A stretch of 64,000 nt of DNA from VRUE01 sp963699215 (GTDB lineage Bacteria; Actinomycetota; Thermoleophilia; Solirubrobacterales; 70-9): positions 434,001 to 498,000 of the forward strand of contig OY969422.1 of assembly GCA_963699215.1 (NCBI GenBank), written 5' to 3'. Under the pieces are notes generated by a model, which made no database searches, was not told the origin of the DNA, and worked only from the letters and a program-made list of their open reading frames with translations. Position numbers and translations under genes: made by a program. Of this stretch, positions 56,544 through 63,538 are shown piece by piece; positions within the stretch are counted from its first letter, which is position 1, and every line of letters begins with the position of its first letter.

Positions 56544-57170
56544 GTGGCGGAGGGGATCTCGATCGTTCTGGTCGACGACCGCGCGGTCGTGCGGAGAGCG
56601 CTGCGGGTGCTGCTCGAGGAGGAGCCTGGCTTCGAGGTCGTGGCCGAGGCAGAGGACGCCGACGGGGCGATCCGCTGCCTGCGCAGCCACAGTCCGGACG
56701 TGCTGATCTTCGACCCCAACATGCCCGGCAAACCCAGCCTGGAGGCGATTCCCAAGATGAGAGCCGCCTCGCCGAAGACGAGGATCGTCGTCCTGACGAC
56801 GCAGAGGGAGCCGGCGCTCGCGCGCCAGGCACTGAGACTGGGTGTGCTCGGCTACGTGCTGAAGGAGGCGGCCGAGGATGAGCTCGTGCGGGCGGTGCGC
56901 AGCGCCACCGCCGGCGAAACCTATCTGCAGCCCACCCTGGGAGCGCGACTGGCCGCCGAGCCGGAGGCAGCCGCAGACCTCAGCGAGCGCGAGACCGACG
57001 TCCTGCGACTGATCGCCCTCGGCCACACCAACGCCGAGATCGCCGAGAAGCTCTTCATCAGCGTGCGCACGGTCGAGACCCACCGCGCCCACATCCAGCA
57101 GAAGCTCGGCGTCTCGAGTCGTGCCGAGCTAGTCCGCAGCGCGCTCTCCCGGGGCCTGATCGAGACCTGA
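56544..57170 (+). CDS. NarL/LuxR-family response regulator
   Basis: A 208-residue regulator with GTG start. The receiver domain has VLVDDR, phosphoacceptor Asp57 in LIFDPNMPG, and Lys in YVLKEAAEDEL. The LuxR-type helix-turn-helix (~140-205) reads LSERETDVLRLIALGHTNAE, IAEKLFISVRTVETHRAHIQ, QKLGVSSRAELVRSALSRG. No histidine kinase is adjacent, so it is an orphan regulator. It is divergent from the surface operon across ~230 bp and may control it. Confidence 0.92.
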   Translation: MAEGISIVLVDDRAVVRRALRVLLEEEPGFEVVAEAEDADGAIRCLRSHSPDVLIFDPNMPGKPSLEAIPKMRAASPKTRIVVLTTQREPALARQALRLGVLGYVLKEAAEDELVRAVRSATAGETYLQPTLGARLAAEPEAAADLSERETDVLRLIALGHTNAEIAEKLFISVRTVETHRAHIQQKLGVSSRAELVRSALSRGLIET

Positions 57171-57260
57171 GCCGGCAGGATCGGCTCGGTTCCGCCCGAA
57201 AGCACGCAAGATGCGAGCCGATTCGGCCTCGGAGGGAATGCGTCAGCAAAGTCGTCTAAG

Positions 57261-57968
57261 GTGCCCGTGATCTTGGCCAGGGGAACAGCCATCGTCGCGC
57301 TGACGGCTGCGCTGCTGCTGACGCTCGGTGGCGGCTCCGCGGTGCCCGAGAACCTGGTCGTCGTCAAGGGCGCCAACTCGGGATCGCACCTGGAGCTGAG
57401 CGCGGACGGCGACAGGCTGGTCGTGCGTGGATGGATGGCCCCAAGCGCCGGCGCCGGGTGCCGGCTCGTGCACCGCAGCCTCGCCGTCTGCCGCCTCGGC
57501 CGCGCCGGTGGGATCGAAGTCGATATGGGCCCGTCGGGCGATTTCGTCGAGGTGATGGACAGCCTGCCGGTCCCGCTCACGGTCCGCCTCGGCGACGGCT
57601 CCGACAAGTTCATCGGCAACGGCGAGGTCGACACCTGCTACTCCGAAGGGGCGCGGCGCAACCGCTGCGTCGGCGGCGCCGGCGACGACGTCTGCATAAC
57701 CGGCGAGCGCAACAGCGACTGTGTCGGCGGAGAGGGCGACGACTACTGCAAGCACGGCGCCGGCAGCGACGGCTGCTGGGGCGGGCCCGGCCGCGACATC
57801 TGCGTCATGGGCCCGGGGCAGGACGGCTGCCACGGCGAAGGGGGCGAGGACCAGCTCTTCGGCGGTCCCAGCCCCGACAAGCTCTACGGCGGCCGCGATC
57901 GCGATCACTGCGACGGCGGGCCCGGCTGGGGCTACTCGCTCGAGTGCGAGACCGGCCCGCGGCGCTGA
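57261..57968 (+). CDS. secreted Cys-rich RTX-like (haemolysin-type calcium-binding) protein
   Basis: A 235-residue exported protein. Signal: GTAIVALTAALLLTLGGGSA. An N-terminal beta domain (~28-115) is followed by about eight G-G-x-G-x-D-like nonapeptides (~120-225): VGGAGDDVCITGERNSDC, VGGEGDDYCKHGAGSDGC, WGGPGRDICVMGPGQDGC, FGGPSPDKLYGGRDRDHC. The units should fold into a calcium-bound beta roll. Unusually most units carry cysteines at regular positions, which may form a disulfide ladder. GTG at 57261 is used; another GTG two codons later is possible. Confidence 0.78.
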   Translation: MPVILARGTAIVALTAALLLTLGGGSAVPENLVVVKGANSGSHLELSADGDRLVVRGWMAPSAGAGCRLVHRSLAVCRLGRAGGIEVDMGPSGDFVEVMDSLPVPLTVRLGDGSDKFIGNGEVDTCYSEGARRNRCVGGAGDDVCITGERNSDCVGGEGDDYCKHGAGSDGCWGGPGRDICVMGPGQDGCHGEGGEDQLFGGPSPDKLYGGRDRDHCDGGPGWGYSLECETGPRR

Positions 57969-57981
57969 GCGCCGCGCCTGC

Positions 57982-58734
57982 GTGACCGAGGCCGCCTACG
58001 ACCGGATCGGGGTCGGCTACAGCGCCGTGCGCCGTCCGGAGCCGCGGATCGCGGCCAGGATCGAAGCGGCGCTGGGAGACGCGGCGAGCGTGCTCAACGT
58101 CGGCGCGGGCACCGGCTCCTACGAGCCCGCCGGGCGCGAGACGGTCGCGGTCGAGCCCTCGCGGACGATGATCGAGCAGCGCCCGCCGGGGTCGGCGCCG
58201 GTGGTCGAGGGCATCGCCGAGGACCTGCCGTTCGAGGACGGCAGCTTCGACGCCGCGATGGCGATCATCACGATCCACCACTGGAGCGACGTTCGGACGG
58301 GCCTAGCGGAGATGGCGCGGGTCGCCCGGCGGCGGGTGGTAGTCCTGACCTTCGACCCGGCGCCGATCGAGGACCTATGGGTCATGCGCGACTACTTTCC
58401 GCGGGCATTCGGCCTCCACGCCGAGGCGATGCCGCCGGTCGACGGGTTGGCGGCGATGCTGCCCGGGGCCGAAATCGAGGCGATCCCCTCTCCCAACAGC
58501 TGCGCGGACGGGTTCTTCATCGCCCTCTGGGACCGGCCCGAGCTGCTGCTCGATCCGGACATCCGCCGCGCCAGCTCCTCCCTGCACCGCATCCCGCAGG
58601 AGGAGATCGACGACGGGGTCGCGAGGCTGAAGGCCGACCTGGAGAGCGGCCGCTGGGACGAACGCAACGGCCATCTGCGCGACCATCCGGAGCTGGACAT
58701 CGGCCTGCGCCTCCTGACCGCCAAGCTCGGCTAG
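57982..58734 (+). CDS. class I SAM-dependent methyltransferase
   Basis: A 250-residue methyltransferase starting at GTG 57982 (TEAAYDRIGVGYSAVRRPEP). Motif I is SVLNVGAGTGSYEP; the acidic residue of motif II is in VAVEPSRTM; motif post-I FEDGSFDAAMAIITIHHW resembles the UbiE/Methyltransf_11 family; RVVVLTFDPA follows. The substrate is not deducible. It starts 13 bp after the RTX-like gene, so the two may form an operon. Confidence 0.85.
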   Translation: MTEAAYDRIGVGYSAVRRPEPRIAARIEAALGDAASVLNVGAGTGSYEPAGRETVAVEPSRTMIEQRPPGSAPVVEGIAEDLPFEDGSFDAAMAIITIHHWSDVRTGLAEMARVARRRVVVLTFDPAPIEDLWVMRDYFPRAFGLHAEAMPPVDGLAAMLPGAEIEAIPSPNSCADGFFIALWDRPELLLDPDIRRASSSLHRIPQEEIDDGVARLKADLESGRWDERNGHLRDHPELDIGLRLLTAKLG

Positions 58735-58739
58735 AGGGC

Positions 58740-58763
58740 ATTCGTCCCCTTATTCGTCCCCTT
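58740..58763. repeat. two tandem 12-bp repeats
   Basis: ATTCGTCCCCTT occurs twice without interruption, 6 bp after the methyltransferase stop. It is a short local duplication of unknown meaning at the edge of the AT-rich Fic promoter region. Confidence 0.6.
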
Positions 58764-58803
58764 GTTAGAGGGACTCGCCGCATAGCGATATCGGACGGGT
58801 TGT

Positions 58804-58833
58804 TATTTTAAAGATTGACCTGAAATTAAAATA
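58804..58833. promoter_or_regulatory. AT-rich inverted repeat upstream of the Fic gene
   Basis: TATTTTAA (58804-58811) and TTAAAATA (58826-58833) are perfect inverted arms 14 bp apart in a strikingly AT-rich patch, 45 bp before the Fic start. The Fic protein has its own C-terminal DNA-binding-like domain, so this may be an autoregulatory site. Confidence 0.45.
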
Positions 58834-58878
58834 CGCTGTCTGCCGGATCAGAGTTATTCAAGGGGGCTTTCAGAACAA

Positions 58879-60069
58879 ATGAAGCCACAGCCAACCCGTG
58901 CCGGGCACTTCGTCAAGCAACCCCAGGGGCATGAGTCCTTCATCCCCGAGCCGCTTCCCCCGCAGCCACCGATTGAGATCGGCGCTGAGATGCTGGCGAT
59001 ACTCTCGGCCGCCGACCAAGCGCTGGGGAGGCTAGACGGCGTGATCCAGACGATCCCCAACGCCGACCTCTTCGTCGCCATGTATGTGCGTCGCGAGGCC
59101 GTTCTCAGCTCCCAGATCGAGGGTACCCAGAGCACCCTCGACGATCTGCTCGTCGCCGATCTCGAGCCGAGCGCCCCCGGCCTTCCGAACGACGTCGAGG
59201 AGGTCCTCAACTACGTGCGAGCGATGAACTACGGACTCGAACGCCTCTCGAGCCTGCCGCTCTCGACCAGGCTGATTCGCGAGATCCACGCCGAGCTGCT
59301 GCGAACCGGGCGCGGCGCGCTGCGCTCACCGGGCGAGTTCCGGAATGACCAGAACTGGATCGGGGCCGATGGCGCCCCGATCGAGCGCGCCACCTTCATC
59401 CCCCCTCCGGTGGGAGAGATGCACAAGGCGCTGGGTGACTTCGAGCGATTTCTCCACAAGGAGACCGAGCTGCCGGCGCTGATCCATGTCGGACTCGCAC
59501 ACGCTCAGTTCGAGACCATTCACCCCTTCACTGACGGCAACGGCCGGGTAGGGCGCCTGCTGATCACCTTCCTGTTGGCCCACCGCGGCGTTTTGCACCG
59601 CCCGCTGCTCTACCTGAGCCACTACCTGCGGCGCAACCGGGCCGAGTACTACGACCGTCTGATGGCAGTGCGCCTGCGCGGCGACTGGGAGGGCTGGCTG
59701 CGGTTCTTCTTGATCGGCGCCTCAGAGACCGCGACAGAAGCAACCGCCACCGCGCAGGCGATCCTCGACCTGCGCGAACGCCACCGCGAGCTCGTCGGAC
59801 TGAGCCTCGGGGTCAACGGGATGCGTCTCCACGACCTGCTCTTCGACCGGCCCTTGGTCAACGTCAACCTGGTCAAGGGCAGGCTTGGCGTCTCCTTTGC
59901 CACCGCGAACAACCTGGTCAAGGGCCTCGAGGAGATCGGCCTTTTGACCGAGATCACGGGCGGGAAGCGAGGCCGCGTCTTCAGCTACGACACCTACTTG
60001 GCGCTACTGCGGGACGACGTGCCGAGGCGCAGCGGCGAGGCGGCCGAGATCCAGTCGACGCGCAGCTAG
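58879..60069 (+). CDS. Fic family protein (AMP-transferase) with winged-helix C-terminus
   Basis: A 396-residue protein. The Fic motif HPFTDGNGRVGR begins at His215 and is fully conserved. The self-inhibitory helix motif S-x-x-x-E-G is SSQIEGT with Glu81, so it is a class II Fic protein, regulated in cis. The N-terminal ~100 residues are the Fic_N region (SFIPEPLPPQPPIEIG). The C-terminus (~310-385) is winged-helix-like with VNVNLVKGRLGVSFATANN and GLLTEITGGKRGRVFSY. It would AMPylate a target protein. The AT-rich promoter suggests horizontal acquisition. Confidence 0.9.
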   Translation: MKPQPTRAGHFVKQPQGHESFIPEPLPPQPPIEIGAEMLAILSAADQALGRLDGVIQTIPNADLFVAMYVRREAVLSSQIEGTQSTLDDLLVADLEPSAPGLPNDVEEVLNYVRAMNYGLERLSSLPLSTRLIREIHAELLRTGRGALRSPGEFRNDQNWIGADGAPIERATFIPPPVGEMHKALGDFERFLHKETELPALIHVGLAHAQFETIHPFTDGNGRVGRLLITFLLAHRGVLHRPLLYLSHYLRRNRAEYYDRLMAVRLRGDWEGWLRFFLIGASETATEATATAQAILDLRERHRELVGLSLGVNGMRLHDLLFDRPLVNVNLVKGRLGVSFATANNLVKGLEEIGLLTEITGGKRGRVFSYDTYLALLRDDVPRRSGEAAEIQSTRS

Positions 60070-60099
60070 CGGACTGACTGGGATAAGCGGCTCTGCAAA

Positions 60100-60188
60100 C
60101 GGAGGGGGTGGGATTCGAACCCACGAGCCGCCTTACGACGGCCAACGGTTTTCGAGACCGCCCCGTTCAACCACTCCGGCACCCCTCC
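60100..60188 (-). tRNA. tRNA-Ser (CGA)
   Basis: An 89-nt class II tRNA on the minus strand. The acceptor GGAGGGG pairs with CCCCTCC, the anticodon loop CTCGAAA carries CGA, a long variable arm precedes GGTTCGAATCC, and the discriminator is G as in serine tRNAs. Confidence 0.94.
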
Positions 60189-60338
60189 GGGAACTCGGTC
60201 CGGCGGTTGATTCTAGGGAGGGCCGAGCCCGGCGGCTGACGGCCGATCCCTCGTCGATAGGCACCGGCTAGGCCGATCGCGGGATGCGCGCTGGATTGCG
60301 GACTCAAGGCGGCTGCGAGGAGCGCCGATGGAGAGTCC

Positions 60339-62270
60339 GTGCAAGGCAGCGAGCAGACCAGGATCGGGCGGTTCTTCGACCGCCACCCCGTGCCGCTGCG
60401 CGCGTTCGCCCTCTGCGCGCTGCTCTGGGGGGTCGGCTACCTGATCTGGAGGATCGGCTGGAGCGGCGAAGGGGCGAGTCCCGTCGCCTTCGCGATGCTG
60501 CTCGTGACCGAGATCTACGGGCTCTGGGCGCTCGGCACCCTCGCCTGGTACTCGTGGTCGCGGCCGCCGGCCGTGCGCCCCTCGGCCACACCGGGCCGCA
60601 AGATCGACGTCTACGTCTGCACCTATGACGAGCCCTTCGAGGTGGTCGCGGCGACGCTGGCCGGCTGCCGCGCCCTCAGCTACCCGCACACGACCTACCT
60701 GCTCGACGACGGGCGGCGACCCGAGATGGCGGAGCTGGCCGAGACCGCGGGCGCGCGCTACCTGACCCGCCCCGACAACTCGCACGCCAAGGCGGGCAAC
60801 ATCAACGCCGCCCTGCCCCGCACCGAGGGCGAGCTGGTGCTGATGCTCGACGCCGACCACGTGCCGATGCCGGACGCACTCGACGCGATGGTCGGCTACT
60901 TCGACGACGAGCGGGTCGCCCTGGTGCAGAGCCCGCACGACTTCTTCAACCACGACTCGGTCCAGCACTACGTCGTCGGCCGCCACGAGCAGTCGCTCTT
61001 CTACCGCGTCGTCTGTCCGGGCAAGGACCGCCACGGCGCCGCCTACTGGTGCGGCTCGGCAGCGCTGCTGCGGCGCGAGGCGCTGCTCGAGATCGGCGGC
61101 GTCGCCACCGAGACGATCGCCGAGGACTTCCACACGACGATCCGCATGCAGCGCCACGGCTGGACCAGCCGCTACCACGACGAGGTCCTGGTCCAGGGGC
61201 TGGCCCCGCACGACCTCGACGGCTACCTGCTGCAGCGCGACCGCTGGGCGCGCGGCAACCTCGCCGTCTTCACCCTGCCCGAGTCGCCGCTGCGGGCGCG
61301 CGAGCTGCGGCCGTTGCAGCGCCTCTCCTACTTCGTCAGCCTCGCCGCCTACCTGGCGCCGCCGATGCGGCTGCTGCTGCTGGCGACGCTGGGCCTAGTG
61401 CTGTGGACCGGCGCGCTGCCGATGAAGGTCAGTGTCCTCGCCCTGGCCGCCCTCTGGCTGCCGGCGGTCAGCCTCAACCTGCTCGCCGGCTCGGCGCTGA
61501 CCCGCGGCTACATGAAGATCGGCGAGACCGCCCACTACGAGCTGATGACTATGGAGATCTACACGCGGGCGCTGCGCTGCATCTTCCGCCCCGGCCGGAC
61601 CTCGTTCAAGGTGACGCCGAAGCAGGGCGCCGACGGCGGCGGGATCGAGGCGATTCGCAAGCTCCACCTGGTGCTGCTCGCCGCGGTCGTCCTCGGCGCC
61701 GGCACGGCGCTGCGCCTGCTCGACCTGGTCGGCGTCGGGCCGCTGCCCGACCTGCCGGGCATCGCCGCAGCGATCGTGCCAGTGCTGGGCTTGATCGAGC
61801 TGCGCCGGGTCCTGCGCACCCTGCTCGCGGTCGGCCGCCGCCACCAACGGCGCCAGATCTATCGCTTCGAGGGCGACGCGCCGGCGCACTGCTTCGCCGC
61901 CGCCGGCCACATCGGCGGGCGGCTGGTCGACGCCAGCGCCGCCGGCGTCGGCCTCGTGCTCGACGCTCCGGCGGAGGTCGGCGAGCGCCCGGCCGTCCTG
62001 CTCGAGCTGGAGGACGCCGCCGGAGGCGCGCACGAGGTCGCCGCCCAGGTCGAGGTGCGCTCCTGTCGCGAGAGCGACGGCCGCTACCTGGTCGGAGCGA
62101 CGATCGAGGAGATCGACTCCGCCTCCCGCATGCGCCTGATGGAGTGGTGCTATGTCGTCTGCAGCCACGAGCGGCTGCGCGGTCACCGGCCAGCCGTCCC
62201 CGTCCCCACCGGGACGGAGGTCATCGTGCTGCCGCTGAGCGTGCGGGCGCCACAGACCGCCGCCGCCTAG
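60339..62270 (+). CDS. cellulose-synthase-like glycosyltransferase 2 with PilZ domain
   Basis: A 643-residue membrane enzyme. Two N-terminal helices lead to the GT2 domain: DVYVCTYDEPFEVVAATLAG, LLDDGRRPEM, LMLDADHVPM (the D-x-D), IAEDFHTTIRM and the product-binding LLQRDRWARGNL. About five helices follow, with the gating-loop motif FKVTPKQG. The C-terminal PilZ domain has R-x-x-x-R (RQIYR) and DASAAGVGL, the c-di-GMP signature. It should make a beta-glucan-like exopolysaccharide on c-di-GMP binding. GTG start at 60339. No BcsB-like partner is present. Confidence 0.9.
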   Translation: MQGSEQTRIGRFFDRHPVPLRAFALCALLWGVGYLIWRIGWSGEGASPVAFAMLLVTEIYGLWALGTLAWYSWSRPPAVRPSATPGRKIDVYVCTYDEPFEVVAATLAGCRALSYPHTTYLLDDGRRPEMAELAETAGARYLTRPDNSHAKAGNINAALPRTEGELVLMLDADHVPMPDALDAMVGYFDDERVALVQSPHDFFNHDSVQHYVVGRHEQSLFYRVVCPGKDRHGAAYWCGSAALLRREALLEIGGVATETIAEDFHTTIRMQRHGWTSRYHDEVLVQGLAPHDLDGYLLQRDRWARGNLAVFTLPESPLRARELRPLQRLSYFVSLAAYLAPPMRLLLLATLGLVLWTGALPMKVSVLALAALWLPAVSLNLLAGSALTRGYMKIGETAHYELMTMEIYTRALRCIFRPGRTSFKVTPKQGADGGGIEAIRKLHLVLLAAVVLGAGTALRLLDLVGVGPLPDLPGIAAAIVPVLGLIELRRVLRTLLAVGRRHQRRQIYRFEGDAPAHCFAAAGHIGGRLVDASAAGVGLVLDAPAEVGERPAVLLELEDAAGGAHEVAAQVEVRSCRESDGRYLVGATIEEIDSASRMRLMEWCYVVCSHERLRGHRPAVPVPTGTEVIVLPLSVRAPQTAAA

Positions 62271-62315
62271 CCGACTCCGAGCGGCCGAGCCAATACCCTT
62301 TGAGGGCCATACCCC

Positions 62316-62405
62316 GGAGAGGTGTCCGAGCGGCTTAAGGAGCGCGACTGGAAATCGCGTGGGCGGGGTTAACCCGCCTCGTGGGTTCGAATCCCACCCT
62401 CTCCG
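62316..62405 (+). tRNA. tRNA-Ser (GGA)
   Basis: 90 nt, class II. The acceptor GGAGAGG pairs with CCTCTCC, the anticodon stem CGCGA/TCGCG encloses CTGGAAA (anticodon GGA), a long variable arm GGGCGGGGTTAACCCGCC follows, and the T arm is GTGGGTTCGAATCCCAC. Confidence 0.95.
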
Positions 62406-62425
62406 CTGAGGCTGGAGGAATGCCG

Positions 62426-62456
62426 GGGCCTCGGTGGTTAGTATCCACCGAGGCCC
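62426..62456 (+). terminator. strong hairpin after tRNA-Ser
   Basis: GGGCCTCGGTGG and CCACCGAGGCCC form a perfect 12-bp stem with a TTAGTAT loop, 20 bp after the tRNA. It can end transcripts from either side, since the minus-strand gene at 62466 also ends here; there is no clear T-run. Confidence 0.65.
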
Positions 62457-62465
62457 TAGACCGGC

Positions 62466-62660
62466 CTAGCTCGCGTTAGCGAGATTGAGCTGCTTCAGCG
62501 TGTGGGTGAGCATCGTGGCAACGTCTCGCTCTCCCCTCGCCAGCAGCTCGTCCCGCAACAGCCTCGCCTCGGACGCCCATCGGCGGGCGCTCTTCAGCGC
62601 GTGCTGGTGCTCGCTGCCCATTGCCCTGCGGGCGTAGGCCTCGAGATCGAGCAGCATCAT
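62466..62660 (-). CDS. small helical protein, second of a coupled pair
   Basis: A 64-residue frame starting with ATGATG at 62660: MMLLDLEAYARRAMGSEHQH, then ARRWASEARLLRDELLARGE, ending HTLKQLNLANAS. It is almost entirely helical and charged, with no signal. The ATG overlaps the TGA of the upstream small gene (ATGA), typical of coupled translation in this genome. The frame extends further upstream but passes through an intrinsic terminator, so the short form is preferred. Function unknown. Confidence 0.5.
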   Translation of the reverse strand: MMLLDLEAYARRAMGSEHQHALKSARRWASEARLLRDELLARGERDVATMLTHTLKQLNLANAS

Positions 62661-62836
62661 CGCCAGACGACGTGCTCGGCCCACGAGGTCCCAGGGAACC
62701 CCCCGGCCGGCATCGCCGACCGAGTTTTCGGACAAAAAAAGCCGGCTTCTGCCGGCTTCTCGCGGTGGTCTACCGAGACCGAAAGTCGCCCACAAGGGCA
62801 ACCTCCCGGCTCGGGCGGCGGGGTCGGCCTTTTCAT
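62657..62836 (-). CDS. candidate 59-residue leader or small protein with Cys motifs
   Basis: A short frame with one of the strongest ribosome-binding sites in the window (AAAGGAGGGGAGGCC before ATG at 62836). It begins MKRPTPPPEPGGCPCGRLSV and continues EKPAEAGFFCPK, so it has CPC and FCP cysteine motifs. An intrinsic terminator lies inside the frame, encoding EKPAEAGFFC. Its stop overlaps the start of the next small gene. It may be a leader peptide whose translation controls read-through, or a genuine small protein. Confidence 0.5.
   Translation of the reverse strand: MKRPTPPPEPGGCPCGRLSVSVDHREKPAEAGFFCPKTRSAMPAGGFPGTSWAEHVVWR
62734..62758 (-). terminator. intrinsic terminator inside the small reading frame
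   Basis: On the minus strand AAGCCGGC-AGAA-GCCGGCTT is followed by TTTTT, a textbook rho-independent terminator. It lies 78 nt into the small frame beginning at 62836 and upstream of the second small gene, an attenuator-like position. Confidence 0.8.
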
Positions 62837-62885
62837 GGCCTCCCCTCCTTTCCTCTTTGCTGGTGTCGTTCCAGCATTACAGGCA

Positions 62886-62905
62886 GGATACCGAATCGGT
62901 TATCC
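62886..62905. promoter_or_regulatory. imperfect 20-bp palindrome upstream of the small gene pair
   Basis: GGATACCGAATCGGTTATCC reads almost the same on both strands, with GGATA and TATCC arms. It lies about 50 bp upstream of the small frame starting at 62836 and after the tadA stop; a candidate operator or overlapping promoter. Confidence 0.4.
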
Positions 62906-62972
62906 AGTCGTACCGTCCGCTCGTTGTGCTAGCGAAATCGCCTGCACACGACGGTAAATGTCGAGATTCGGA

Positions 62973-63440
62973 TCAGCGGCGGGAGGCGAAGAAGCGCCGC
63001 AGGAGGGCCGCGCACTCCGCCTCCATCAAGCCACCGGACACCTGCGGGCGGTGGTTGAGCGCGGCCTCGCCGAGGACGTCGAGAACGCTGCCGGCGGCGC
63101 CGGCCTTCGGGTCGGCGGCGCCGTAGACGACCGCCGGGATGCGGGCAAGGACGATCGCGCCGGCGCACATCGCGCAGGGCTCGAGCGTCACGTAAAGGGT
63201 CGTGCCCGGCAGCCGCCAGCCGCCGAGCGCCTCGGCGGCGGCGCGGATCGCGAGGATCTCGGCGTGGGCGGTGGGGTCGCGGCGCAGCTCGCGCTCGTTG
63301 CCGGACGCCGCCAGCGGCTCGGCACCGCGGGCGACGACGGCGCCGATCGGGACGTCCCCGTGACCTTCGGCTTCGCGCGCGCGCTCGATCGCCAGGCCCA
63401 TCAGTCGCTGCTGCGCGTCGCTGGCGGCCCCGTCAGGCAT
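62973..63440 (-). CDS. tadA: tRNA adenosine(34) deaminase TadA
   Basis: A 155-residue deaminase. Zinc ligands are His59 in TAHAEILAI (Glu61 catalytic) and Cys89/Cys92 in LEPCAMCAGA. GDVPIGAVVARG is the family block before the active site and AGSVLDVLGEAALNHRPQV follows. It converts A34 to inosine in tRNA-Arg(ACG). ATG at 63440 is preferred over an upstream start. The upstream gene is divergent. Confidence 0.92.
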   Translation of the reverse strand: MPDGAASDAQQRLMGLAIERAREAEGHGDVPIGAVVARGAEPLAASGNERELRRDPTAHAEILAIRAAAEALGGWRLPGTTLYVTLEPCAMCAGAIVLARIPAVVYGAADPKAGAAGSVLDVLGEAALNHRPQVSGGLMEAECAALLRRFFASRR

Positions 63441-63538
63441 CGATCCGAGAGTATGTGGCACCGACAACTTCACCGGCGGGCCCGTGTTGAAGCGGTAGCT
63501 CGCCCAGGGCAGGGTCTCCGCAGCGGCGACGATCGACG

